Source: Streptomyces pristinaespiralis
GTDB taxonomy: Bacteria > Actinomycetota > Actinomycetes > Streptomycetales > Streptomycetaceae
DNA length: 64,000 nt
Reading direction: 5' to 3'
Assembly (NCBI RefSeq): GCF_001278075.1
Contig: NZ_CP011340.1
Coordinates: forward strand, 1,178,001-1,242,000
The notes under the pieces were generated by a model. It was not told the DNA's origin and searched no databases. It saw nothing but the letters and a program-made list of their open reading frames with translations. The position numbers were made by a program, and so were the translations under genes. Positions 52,898-60,767 of the stretch are shown here, piece after piece (within the stretch, counting starts at the first letter, position 1; each line of letters opens with the position of its first letter).

Positions 52898-53747
52898 GCC
52901 GCTCCGCCCGGCGCGCCTCGCGGGCCAGGGGCAGGTAGCGCAGCCGCTCGGGGAGTACGGGAACCACGGCCCGTACGACCCGGGCGAAGCGCCGCAGCCG
53001 GCGCTCCTGGGCGTCCGTCCAGGGCAGGCCGATGGCCTCGCGCGCGTCCGGCGGCATCAGCCCGATGGTCATGAACCGGCGGAACCTGGCCAGCGGCGGG
53101 CGCAGCAGCGGCCACAGTGCGCGCAGCACCGCCCGGACGGCCCGCGGTCCCCGGTCGGGCGGCGGGACGGGCTGGTCCACGTCCACCAGTTCCCGTACGA
53201 CGACAGTGGCCTCGAGTTCGTCCGCCAGGACCTTGCGGTAGTACGGCCAGAACTCCTCGATCGTCTGCGGCATGTCCCGGTCGTGGATGCCGAGTATCCG
53301 GCCGACCTGGAGCCACTCCGCGTACAGCTGCCGCTCCTCGGCCTCGGTGAGTTCACACACCAGGTACCGGGCGGCGTGCCGGTACACGGGGAAGCCGGTG
53401 GCGTGGACCCAGGAGTAGTAGGCCGGACTCAGCGCGTGGTAGCGGCGGCCGTGCGCGTCCGTGCCCTGGATGGTGCGGTGCAGCTCGCGGAGCCTGCGGC
53501 CCTCCGTGGCGGCCGCCTCGCCGCCGTAGATCCACAGCTGGAGCGAGCGCAGGGACCTTTCGCCGCGGCCCCAGGGGTCGGTGCGGAAGACCGAGTGCTC
53601 GTCGACACCCGCGCCGACGGCGGGGTGGGCGACCTGCATGGTGAGCGCCGCGGGCAGCATCAGCAGGGCGCGCACGTCACCGGCGAGGCCCCAGAGCACA
53701 CCACCCGGCGGCGGTGGCTGGGGCTCGTCCGCGGCTGCCCTGCTCAT
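52872..53747 (-). CDS. Oxygenase of the MpaB/DUF2236 family
   Basis: A 291-residue helical protein of the DUF2236 group, whose characterised members (MpaB, Lcp-like enzymes) are haem-dependent oxygenases. [21 protein letters not shown], and the [16 protein letters not shown] and [14 protein letters not shown] segments, are typical. His residues in AHPAVGAG and VHATGF are candidate haem ligands. ATG 53747 follows GGGGGAAA. No signal peptide. It overlaps the GH1 stop tail to tail by 26 bp. Confidence 0.82.
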   Translation of the reverse strand: MSRAAADEPQPPPPGGVLWGLAGDVRALLMLPAALTMQVAHPAVGAGVDEHSVFRTDPWGRGERSLRSLQLWIYGGEAAATEGRRLRELHRTIQGTDAHGRRYHALSPAYYSWVHATGFPVYRHAARYLVCELTEAEERQLYAEWLQVGRILGIHDRDMPQTIEEFWPYYRKVLADELEATVVVRELVDVDQPVPPPDRGPRAVRAVLRALWPLLRPPLARFRRFMTIGLMPPDAREAIGLPWTDAQERRLRRFARVVRAVVPVLPERLRYLPLAREARRAERLRPGPRAR

Positions 53748-53924
53748 CGATTTCCCCCGCTGCTCTCTGCTCGGCCGGCCTGTCACCTCCCAGTATGCGC
53801 CGTGCGGATCACCGGCCCCACGTGCCTCAGACCTGCTCGACCGTCTCCTGGCGTGCCCGTCCGCCCTTCCGGGCCGGGCCCGGCGGCATCCGGCGGCACG
53901 GCACCCGGCGGCGAACGCGCGTCC

Positions 53925-53935
53925 GGATAGCATCC
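53925..53935 (+). promoter_or_regulatory. Leaderless-type -10 of the GNAT gene
   Basis: GGATAGCATCC, with TAGCAT ending seven bases before ATG 53941; identical to the element at 19070-19080. Confidence 0.45.
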
Positions 53936-53940
53936 GGCGC

Positions 53941-54399
53941 ATGACGGATATCGTGATCAGGTCCGCCGTCGCGGACGACGTCCCGGCCATCGTGGCCATG
54001 CTCGCCGACGACCCGTTGGGAGCGACCCGGGAGTCCCCCGACGACATGGAGCCCTATCGGACGGCGTACGAGCGGCTGCGGAGCGATCCGAACCAGTTCC
54101 TGATGGTGGCCGAACGTGACGGGACCGTCGTCGGCACCCTCCAACTGACCGTCGTTCCCGGCCTGTCCCGGCGCGGCAGCACACGCTCGATCATCGAGGG
54201 CGTGCGCGTCCACAGCTCGGAGCGCGGCCAGGGACTCGGCCGGCAGCTGATCGAGTGGGCGATCGAGGAGTCCCGTCAGCAGAACTGCCGATTGGTCCAG
54301 CTGACTTCGGACGCGGCCCGCACCGACGCCCACCGCTTCTACGAACAACTCGGCTTCACCGGTTCCCACGTCGGCTTCAAGCTCCCGCTCAATCCCTGA
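53941..54399 (+). CDS. GNAT-family N-acetyltransferase
   Basis: A 152-residue single-domain acetyltransferase. The acetyl-CoA-binding loop is SSERGQGLGRQLIEWAIEES and the C-terminal beta-bulge region is DAHRFYEQLGFTGSHVGFKL. It has no Shine-Dalgarno and is probably leaderless. Substrate unknown. Confidence 0.9.
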   Translation: MTDIVIRSAVADDVPAIVAMLADDPLGATRESPDDMEPYRTAYERLRSDPNQFLMVAERDGTVVGTLQLTVVPGLSRRGSTRSIIEGVRVHSSERGQGLGRQLIEWAIEESRQQNCRLVQLTSDAARTDAHRFYEQLGFTGSHVGFKLPLNP

Positions 54400-54519
54400 C
54401 GTCCTCCCGGGATACAGAAACCGGGCACCTGCCCATTACCAGAAGGTAACTACGGCTGCTTTGATGTGCGGCGCCGGTCCGTCGACCGGTGGAACCCCCC
54501 ACCACGAACGGGAGATCCA

Positions 54520-55521
54520 GTGCCGCATCCCAAGCCCCACCGCGCCTACGGTGCCGCCGTGTCCGCCGCTCTGTCCGCCGCGCTCGCCGCGACCGCCCTG
54601 GTGGGCGCGGCGCCGCAGGCGGCCGCCGCGCCGGCCGACGCGACACCGAGCCTGCGGGTCCTCACCTACAACGCGTTCCTTTTCAGCAAGTCGCTCTACC
54701 CCAACTGGGGCCAGGACCACCGGGCCGCGGCCATACCCGCGGCGCCGTTCTTCCAGGGCAACGACGTCGTCGTGCTCCAGGAGGCGTTCGACAACTCCTC
54801 CTCCGACGCGCTGCTGCGGGGCGCCGCCGCCCAGTACCCGCACCGGACGCCGGTGATGGGCCGGAGCAAGGACGGCTGGGACGCGACCGGCGGCGCGTAC
54901 TCGTCGACGACCCCGGAGGACGGCGGGGTCGCGGTCCTCAGCAAGTGGCCGATCGTCCGCAAGGAGCAGTACGTCTACAAGGACGCCTGCGGCGCGGACT
55001 GGTGGTCGAACAAGGGGTTCGTCTACGCCGTACTCGATGTGAACGGCACCCGGGTGCACGTGGTGGGCACACACGCGCAGTCCACGGACCCCGGCTGCGA
55101 CGCGGGCGAGGCGGCCGAGATGCGCAGCCGTCAGTTCCGCGCGATGGACGCCTTCCTGGACGGCAAGAACATCCCGGCCTCCGAGCAGGTCGTCGTCGCG
55201 GGTGACTTCAACGTGGACTCGCGCACCTCCGAGTACGCCTCGATGCTGGCCGACGGCGGCCTGGTGGGCGCGGACGCACGCACCGGCCACCCGTACTCGT
55301 TCGACACGTCGGAGAACTCGATCGCCGCCGAGCGCTACCCGGACGACCCGCGTGAGGACCTCGACCATGTCCTGCACCGGGCGGGGCACGCGAAGCCCTC
55401 CGGCTGGACGAACGAGGTGATCAAGGAGCGGAGTGCGCCCTGGTCGGTGTCGAGTTGGGGCACCACCTACACGTACACGAATCTGTCCGACCACTATCCG
55501 GTGATCGCCTCCGGCCGGTAG
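54520..55521 (+). CDS. Secreted sphingomyelinase C-type phosphodiesterase
   Basis: A 333-residue secreted enzyme of the DNase I-like endonuclease/exonuclease/phosphatase fold, most like bacterial sphingomyelinase C. Signal peptide to about AAAA37. Metal and catalytic motifs are LTYNAFLFS, VVLQEAFDN, VVGTHAQST, VAGDFNVDS and SDHYPVI (His catalytic). Cys residues at KDACGADWW and DPGCDAG may form a disulfide. GTG 54520 has GGGAG five bases upstream. The 3' end of a decayed relative occurs at 57349-57458. Confidence 0.9.
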   Translation: MPHPKPHRAYGAAVSAALSAALAATALVGAAPQAAAAPADATPSLRVLTYNAFLFSKSLYPNWGQDHRAAAIPAAPFFQGNDVVVLQEAFDNSSSDALLRGAAAQYPHRTPVMGRSKDGWDATGGAYSSTTPEDGGVAVLSKWPIVRKEQYVYKDACGADWWSNKGFVYAVLDVNGTRVHVVGTHAQSTDPGCDAGEAAEMRSRQFRAMDAFLDGKNIPASEQVVVAGDFNVDSRTSEYASMLADGGLVGADARTGHPYSFDTSENSIAAERYPDDPREDLDHVLHRAGHAKPSGWTNEVIKERSAPWSVSSWGTTYTYTNLSDHYPVIASGR

Positions 55522-55530
55522 GCGCACGGA

Positions 55531-55574
55531 TCCGGTTTCTGCCGCTCCGGGATTCCGGTTTCTGCCGCTCCGGG
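55531..55574. repeat. Two direct 21-bp repeats after the sphingomyelinase gene
   Basis: TCCGGTTTCTGCCGCTCCGG plus G is repeated exactly at 55531-55551 and 55554-55574; the second copy runs into the terminator stem. Confidence 0.85.
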
Positions 55575-55593
55575 CGGAGTGGTCCGCCCGGAG
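55568..55593 (+). terminator. Hairpin terminator after the sphingomyelinase gene
   Basis: Perfect 11-bp stem (55568-55578 with 55583-55593) and GTGG loop. Confidence 0.8.
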
Positions 55594-55631
55594 CTCGCCT
55601 GACGCCTCGTCAACTCTCCCTGCCGGCACTC

Positions 55632-55670
55632 TTGACGTGCTCATTGATACAACGTGATACTCCGTGTATC
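55632..55670 (+). promoter_or_regulatory. Promoter and candidate TetR operator of the second oxygenase gene
   Basis: TTGACG (55632-55637) and TGATAC (55655-55660) are 17 bp apart. GATAC-TCCGT-GTATC forms an inverted repeat at 55656-55670 over the -10 and start region, and TGATAC itself recurs just upstream. The TetR gene at 56635-57258 is the obvious candidate regulator. Confidence 0.7.
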
Positions 55671-55699
55671 TCCGACTCGCCGGCGAGAGGAGCACGGAC

Positions 55700-56662
55700 G
55701 TGGGCCGCTACAGCCGACTGCGCGAGATCCGACGATTGGATCCCGCCGAGGACTACGAACGCATCCACCGCTCGATCGCCCTGTACGAGTTCCCCTGGGA
55801 CTACACGCAGGGCCTGGGCATCGCCTTCCTACGCGACTACGGGGTGCCGCGGATATCGGAACTGCTGGACCGTACGCAGGAGTTCGAGCGCGCCGGGCAG
55901 AAGCGATACGACGACACCCTGCTGTTCGGCTACGAGATCGCCGAGAACGGCTTCGAATCGGAGCGCGGGCGCGCCGCCGGCCGGCACCTCAACCGTATCC
56001 ACGCCAAGTACCGCATCCCGAACGAGGACTTCCTCTACGTCCTGGCCACGACGGTGGTCGGGCCCAAGCGATGGATCGACGCGTTCGGCTGGCGCCGGCT
56101 GTGCCCCAACGAGACCGAGGCCCTGGCACTGGTCGGCCACCGCATGGCCCTCATGATGGGCATCTCTGGAGCTCCGAGCACCTACGACGGCTTCGAGAAG
56201 CTGCTGGACGGCTACGAACGCGAGATGTTCGCCTATGCGCCGGCGAACCGCAGGGTCGCGAGCGCCACCCTGCGTGTCATGGCGGGCTGGTACCCACGTT
56301 CGCTGCGTCCGCTGGTCACCCGGCTGCTGCTCGCCCTGCTGGACGAGCCGCTGTCCGGGGCACTGGGCTTCCCGATCCAGCCGGCCTGGGTACGAGCGGC
56401 CGCGCGGCGCGCACTGCGCTGCCGCGCCCTGGTCGTGAGACTCCTGCCGGCCCGGCCGCGATGGTGGCCGGCACGCCCCAGACCGCGTTCGTATCCCTTC
56501 GGCTGGACGCTCGACGACCTGGGGCCGCACTGGGCGGCCGGACGCCCGCTGGAACCGCTGCACGACGAACACCAGGGCCGGCACCGGTCCTCGGACGAGC
56601 AGCGGACGGGCGGACGGACCGGGGGCGACGGCTCCTACCGTGCCAGCAGCGGCAGTAAGTAG
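55700..56662 (+). CDS. Oxygenase MpaB-family protein
   Basis: A 320-residue helical protein of the MpaB-type oxygenase group, but of a different branch from 52872-53747. The RRLDPAEDYERIHRSIALYEFPWD start, the repeated helical pattern RIHAKYRIPNEDFLYVLATTVVGP and GPKRWIDAFGWRR are characteristic. His in NRIHAKY and VGHRMALMMG may bind haem. GTG 55700 is chosen because GAGGAG lies seven bases upstream; GTG 55664 lies inside the operator. The C-terminus is basic and disordered. It overlaps the convergent TetR gene by 28 bp. Confidence 0.82.
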   Translation: MGRYSRLREIRRLDPAEDYERIHRSIALYEFPWDYTQGLGIAFLRDYGVPRISELLDRTQEFERAGQKRYDDTLLFGYEIAENGFESERGRAAGRHLNRIHAKYRIPNEDFLYVLATTVVGPKRWIDAFGWRRLCPNETEALALVGHRMALMMGISGAPSTYDGFEKLLDGYEREMFAYAPANRRVASATLRVMAGWYPRSLRPLVTRLLLALLDEPLSGALGFPIQPAWVRAAARRALRCRALVVRLLPARPRWWPARPRPRSYPFGWTLDDLGPHWAAGRPLEPLHDEHQGRHRSSDEQRTGGRTGGDGSYRASSGSK

Positions 56663-57258
56663 CGCCGCGCGAACTCCCGGGCGTGCCCGTCCTCCCCGAG
56701 TTCGAAGCAGCCTTCCGGATTGAGCAGGAAGGACACGGTGATCCGCACCATCAGCTCGGCGATCGCCTCAGCGTCGCGCACCGGTCCGCCCAGGGACGGC
56801 TGAGCACGGCGCAACCGGTCGGCGAGATGGTCGCGCATCGCGACGAGCGCCGGGCCGCTGTCGACGGTCAGGAAGGGCAGCATCGTCTCCGGCTCCAGCC
56901 GCAGCAGGCCACCCACGAGGGGGTGCTCCCGTATATGACGCAGCACCACGACGAAGCCCTCGACCAGCCGGTCCTCCACGGTGGGCAGGTCCGCCACCGC
57001 CAGGTCGACGTCGGCGAGGAACCTGCGGTACTCGCGGAGCAGACACGCCGAAACGAGTCCGTCCTTGGTGCCGAACCGGCGGTAGACGGTGACGCGGGAG
57101 ACGCGTGCGCGCCTCGCGACGTCGTCCATGGTCGAACGACGCAGCCCGAAGGAACGCAACTGCTCGTGCGCGGCGTCCAGGATCCGCTCGGTGAGCGGGT
57201 CGGCGGGTACCTCCAACTCACGGCCCGTCAGCAATTCCGCGCCTCTCGGTTCCGTCAC
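56635..57258 (-). CDS. TetR-family regulator
   Basis: A 207-residue repressor. The HTH is MDDVARRARVSRVTVYRRFGTKDGL at about 40-65 (shown in part), followed by a ligand-binding domain with a helix-rich PTVEDRLVEGFVVVL. GTG 57258 has GGAGGGGG just upstream; the longer open frame to 57294 is less likely. It overlaps the oxygenase gene end to end by 28 bp and probably binds the inverted repeat at 55656-55670. Confidence 0.88.
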   Translation of the reverse strand: MTEPRGAELLTGRELEVPADPLTERILDAAHEQLRSFGLRRSTMDDVARRARVSRVTVYRRFGTKDGLVSACLLREYRRFLADVDLAVADLPTVEDRLVEGFVVVLRHIREHPLVGGLLRLEPETMLPFLTVDSGPALVAMRDHLADRLRRAQPSLGGPVRDAEAIAELMVRITVSFLLNPEGCFELGEDGHAREFARRYLLPLLAR

Positions 57259-57348
57259 GTCCGTCCCCCTCCGCTCGACCGCTCCCCCACTCAATCACAG
57301 CGTCACCGGCCGGGAACGTCACGATCGGTCCGGGACCGCGCCTCGGCC

Positions 57349-57458
57349 AATGAGGTGATCAGGGATCGCGGCGCGTCCTGGCCGGTCTCCGCCCGGGGCA
57401 CCCCTCTCGTACAACGACCCGTCCGAACCACGATCCGGTGATTGCCTCCGGCCAGTAG
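57349..57458 (+). pseudogene. Decayed 3' end of a sphingomyelinase C-like gene
   Basis: The frame from 57349 reads NEVIRDRGASWPVSARGT, matching NEVIKERSAPWSVSSWGT near the end of the gene at 54520-55521. An inserted base near 57413 then shifts the frame, after which DNA similarity continues (GTCCGA-CCAC-ATCCGGTGAT-GCCTCCGGCC-GTAGGCGCA) through the equivalent stop codon at 57456-57458. The rest of the gene is missing; it is not translated as such. Confidence 0.8.
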
Positions 57459-57588
57459 GCGCAAGCCGCCCCCGGCCGTCTTGTGTCGGTGTCAGGGCCA
57501 TGCCACATTGAGTCCGCACTCCGGACTGGTCCAGTCCACTTGCCGTCAGGCACCCCCCACACGGACTCGAATGAAGGAGAAGCCCCCC

Positions 57589-58668
57589 ATGAGACGCACG
57601 CTCCGCGCGCGCATCTGCCTTCCCGCCCTGCTTGCCCTGACCGCCGTCGGACTCGGCTCCTCGACCGCCGGCGCCGCCGATGCCGCCGACACCGGCGGAA
57701 ACCCGAGCCCCGGCGTCGCGGCCTCCCCCGCGCAGTACTCCCTGCACACCTCGCTCGAACGCGACCTCGGCGACCGCACCGCCGGTTCGTACTTCGATAC
57801 CGCCAGCGGCGAACTCGTGGTGACCGTCATCGACGACGAGGCCGCGGAGGAGGTGCGGGCGACCGGGGCCCGCGCCCAGCTCGTCACCCGGAGCATGGCC
57901 CAGCTGCGGGCCGCCATGGACACCCTGGAGTCCAAGGCGAAGATCACCGGGACGTCCTGGGGGATCGACCCGTCGACCAACAAGATCGCGGTCGAGGCCG
58001 ACAGCACCGTGTCCCCGGCCTCCATGGCGAAGCTGAGGGCCGCCGCCGCCAGGCTCGGCGACGCCGTGAGCATCAAGCGTGTCGCCGGCGAGTTCAAGAA
58101 GGAGGTGGCGGGCGGCGACGCGATCTACGGCGGGGGCTACCGCTGCTCCGCCGCCTTCAACGTGTCCAAGGCGACCACCCGTTACTTCCTGACCGCCGGG
58201 CACTGCACCAACTCGGCGAGCAGTTGGTCCGCCACCTCCGGCGGGCCCGCGATCGGCACCCGGGAGGGCACCAGCTTCCCGACCAACGACTACGGCATCG
58301 TCCGCTACACCGACGGCTCCCAGCCGGCGGGGAACGTCAACCTGTACAACGGCAGCCACCAGGACATCACCTCCGCGGCGGACGCGATCGTCGGCCAGTC
58401 CATCCGCAAGAGCGGCTCCACCACCAAGCTCACCAGCGGCACGGTGACCGCCGTGAACGTCACCGTGAACTACGGCGACGGGCCGGTGTACAACCTCGTC
58501 CGCACCACCGCCTGCTCCGCGGGCGGCGACAGCGGCGGCGCCCACTTCTCCGGCTCGACGGCGCTCGGCATCCACTCCGGCAGCGCGGGCTGCACGGGGA
58601 CGAACGGCTCCGCGCTCCACCAACCGGTCAAGGAGGCGCTCAGCGCCTACGGGGTCGCGGTCTACTGA
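57589..58668 (+). CDS. Streptogrisin-type secreted serine protease (S1E)
   Basis: A 359-residue preproprotease of the chymotrypsin fold. A signal peptide ends near AGAA30, a propeptide of about 145 residues acts as folding chaperone and inhibitor, and the mature protease starts near AIYGGGYRC (178). The triad is His205 (TAGHC), Asp234 (TNDYGIV) and Ser315 (GGDSGG), with Cys pairs flanking His and Ser. ATG 57589 has AAGGAG about nine bases upstream; the ATG at 57571 overlaps that site. Confidence 0.95.
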   Translation: MRRTLRARICLPALLALTAVGLGSSTAGAADAADTGGNPSPGVAASPAQYSLHTSLERDLGDRTAGSYFDTASGELVVTVIDDEAAEEVRATGARAQLVTRSMAQLRAAMDTLESKAKITGTSWGIDPSTNKIAVEADSTVSPASMAKLRAAAARLGDAVSIKRVAGEFKKEVAGGDAIYGGGYRCSAAFNVSKATTRYFLTAGHCTNSASSWSATSGGPAIGTREGTSFPTNDYGIVRYTDGSQPAGNVNLYNGSHQDITSAADAIVGQSIRKSGSTTKLTSGTVTAVNVTVNYGDGPVYNLVRTTACSAGGDSGGAHFSGSTALGIHSGSAGCTGTNGSALHQPVKEALSAYGVAVY

Positions 58669-58685
58669 CATGTGATCCGTCTTAG

Positions 58686-58716
58686 GGGGCGTGCCCACCG
58701 GCCGGGGGCACGCCCC
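58686..58716 (+). terminator. Hairpin terminator after the protease gene
   Basis: Perfect 11-bp stem (58686-58696 with 58706-58716), 9-base loop, 18 bases past the stop. Confidence 0.8.
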
Positions 58717-59029
58717 GCATCATGTCCGGGCACGTCGGACGCCCACGGCGCCGGGCCCCGACGTCACCGCCGCGGCCCTGACCGGCGCGATCGGTGAGGT
58801 GCTGGTCGACCCGCCGGCCGGTCCCGGCGTCGGCGACGGTGGCCCGGTGCCGGCGGAGGGACCGGGGCCGGGTGCGGTCCGCGCGCAGGCGCACCGGGCG
58901 GGCCTGCCCCGACCGGCCCCGCGTCAGCCCTTGGCGTACCAGTCGGTGCCGTCGTTCCGGCGGCCGAGGTGGACGTCCGGTGGATGCCCACCAGAGCCGG
59001 CACCGGCCGCGGATCCCGGACGCCGCCGG
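58717..59029. other. Gene-free gap between protease and macro-domain genes
   Basis: Very GC-rich and open in several frames by composition only. On the minus strand a short frame ends in VHLGRRNDGTDWYAKG at about 58927, which has a protein-like flavour and could be the relic of a lost gene, but there is no start or family match I can support. Confidence 0.4.
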
Positions 59030-59509
59030 TCAGTCCCCGTGGTCGTAGACCGTGACCTCTATCCCCCGGTCCGTCAGCCGGTCCGCTATCAGCGGTTCGA
59101 CGCGGGACCACTTCCCGCCCGCGAGCCCGCACCCTATCCGCGGCATATGGACGGAGGCGCCGAGCGCCAACGCCTTGTCGGCCACCCGCGCGAGCGCCTT
59201 GTCGATCGCCTCGTAGCGCACGGGGACCCCTTGGCTGCCCGTACGCATCCCCCGCTGGCCCACCATGTTGCCCACCCACACATACGGCTCGACCTGCACG
59301 AACTGCGCGGCCCCCAGCCCGAAGTCGTTGCCCGCGCGCTCGCGGTGCCAGCGGCGGTAGGCCGCCTCCGGCCCGGGCCAGCGGCGGGACAGTGCGAGCA
59401 CGAAGCCCTTCCCCCAGCCTCCGAGGTCGTTGCACACATGCACGATCAGCTTGACGCCCTTGCCCTGCGGCGCGGTGGCGTCCCCCCGGACGTATCCGAT
59501 CTCCGACAT
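59030..59509 (-). CDS. Macro-domain protein (ADP-ribose-binding)
   Basis: A 159-residue single macro domain, resembling the Poa1/TARG1-like group that binds or hydrolyses ADP-ribose derivatives. The N-terminal GYVRGDATAPQGKGVKLIVHVCND and the GGWGKGFVLALSRRWPGPEAAYRRW segment form the ligand site; HMPRIGCGLAGGKW is the second phosphate loop. ATG 59509 is preceded by TACGGT at six bases, so probably leaderless; the longer open frame is rejected. No toxin partner is visible. Confidence 0.88.
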   Translation of the reverse strand: MSEIGYVRGDATAPQGKGVKLIVHVCNDLGGWGKGFVLALSRRWPGPEAAYRRWHRERAGNDFGLGAAQFVQVEPYVWVGNMVGQRGMRTGSQGVPVRYEAIDKALARVADKALALGASVHMPRIGCGLAGGKWSRVEPLIADRLTDRGIEVTVYDHGD

Positions 59510-59629
59510 GGCACCACCGTACGACCCGGCACCGACACCCGTGACCGGTGCGGTCGCCGCGCGGCCACTGCTCACCGGTGACCGCGCCGTGGAGGAAGCC
59601 GGGAGCCGCAGTGGTCCGGAGCCACGCCT

Positions 59630-59661
59630 TTCACAACACTGGTGAGACAGCAATACTGTTG
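59630..59661 (+). promoter_or_regulatory. Promoter of the MerR gene with inverted repeat
   Basis: TTCACA (59630-59635) and TACTGT (59654-59659) are 18 bp apart, and CAACA (59634-59638) pairs in inverted orientation with TGTTG (59657-59661), fitting autoregulation by a MerR-type protein. Confidence 0.45.
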
Positions 59662-59690
59662 AACCGAAGTGGTCCAGCAGAAGGAGGGTC

Positions 59691-60422
59691 ATGGCGACCG
59701 AGACCGAGGAGCCGACGCTCACCGTCGACGAACTGGCCGCACGCGCCGGGGTCACCGTGCGCACCATCCGGTTCTACAGCACCCGCGGTCTGCTGCCTCC
59801 GCCCGTGATCGGTCCCCGCCGCGTGGGGCACTACGGCAGCGACCACATCTCCCGGCTGGCGCTGATCGAGGAGCTCCAGCACCAGGGCATGACGCTCGCC
59901 GCGATCGAACGCTATCTGGGGCAGCTGCCCGCCGACCTGAGCGCGCAGGATCTCGCGATCCACCGGGCGCTGGTGGCCTCGTGGGCCCCGGAGTCGGCGG
60001 AGGAGGTCGGCCGGGAGGAGCTGGAGCGCAGGGCGGGCCGGGCGCTGTCGGACCAGGATGTCGACCGGCTGGCCGCGATGGGTGTCCTGGACCGGGCCGG
60101 GGCGGACACGTACCGGCTCGACGGCGGTCTGCTGCGGCTCGGCGTCGAGCTGCTGGACGTGCCGATCGCGCACGAGACGATCCTCGCCTCCCGCACGGTC
60201 CTGCTGGAGCACGCGCGGGCCGCCGCCCAGGATCTGAGCCGGCTGTTCCGTGAGCAGGTCTGGGGCCCCTATCGTGCGCGTGAGGCGGACCCCGACCATG
60301 TGGCGGCCATGAAGTCGCTGTCCGCCCATATGCAGCCGATGGTGATCCAGGCCCTGGTGACGGCGTTCCAGCGGTCGCTGCGGGAGGAGCTGCGGACGGC
60401 GTTCACGACCGAGGAACCGTAG
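59691..60422 (+). CDS. MerR-family transcriptional regulator
   Basis: A 243-residue regulator. The N-terminal winged HTH is LTVDELAARAGVTVRTIRFYSTRGLLPPP with HQGMTLAAIERYL following. The C-terminal effector region of about 150 residues is long and helical, with no metal-binding cysteines, so an organic ligand is likely. AAGGAGG precedes the ATG closely (3-4 bases). It lies 52 bp upstream of a DUF2087 gene. Confidence 0.88.
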   Translation: MATETEEPTLTVDELAARAGVTVRTIRFYSTRGLLPPPVIGPRRVGHYGSDHISRLALIEELQHQGMTLAAIERYLGQLPADLSAQDLAIHRALVASWAPESAEEVGREELERRAGRALSDQDVDRLAAMGVLDRAGADTYRLDGGLLRLGVELLDVPIAHETILASRTVLLEHARAAAQDLSRLFREQVWGPYRAREADPDHVAAMKSLSAHMQPMVIQALVTAFQRSLREELRTAFTTEEP

Positions 60423-60473
60423 CGGGACGTAAATGCGTTGCCCGGCTCCGTGCGGTGCGCGAGGCTGCCCGGC

Positions 60474-60749
60474 ATGTCCGAACAGGCAACGAGCTCCGCG
60501 CGCAGCGTCCACGCCCTCTTCTCCCAGGGGCGGCTGACCGCGATCCCCCGCAGACCGGCCCGCCGTGAACAGCTCCTCACGCACCTCGCGGAGACGCTCT
60601 TCGAACAGGGCCGCGACTACACGGAACGCGAGGTCAACGACGCCCTGCGCACCGTCCACGACGACTGCGCGGCGCTGCGCCGCTATCTCGTGGTCGCCGG
60701 GCTGCTGACCCGGACGAAGGACGGCGGCAGCTACCGGCGGGGCCGGTGA
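60474..60749 (+). CDS. DUF2087-domain small protein
   Basis: A 91-residue protein. LTAIPRRPARREQLLTHLAETLFEQGRDYTEREVNDAL and RRYLVVAGLLTRTKDGGSYRR match the DUF2087 pattern of a small winged-helix-like fold. The ATG at 60474 has a weak GAGG about 10 bases upstream. Possibly a DNA-binding protein; function unknown. It converges on fadB with an 18-bp gap. Confidence 0.75.
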   Translation: MSEQATSSARSVHALFSQGRLTAIPRRPARREQLLTHLAETLFEQGRDYTEREVNDALRTVHDDCAALRRYLVVAGLLTRTKDGGSYRRGR

Positions 60750-60767
60750 CTGCCGCCGTCGTGACAC

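Noticed and set aside
58690..59029. Minus-strand peptide ending NDGTDWYAKG as a possible gene
   Set aside because: No start codon with a ribosome-binding site and only about 30 protein-like residues; at most a relic.
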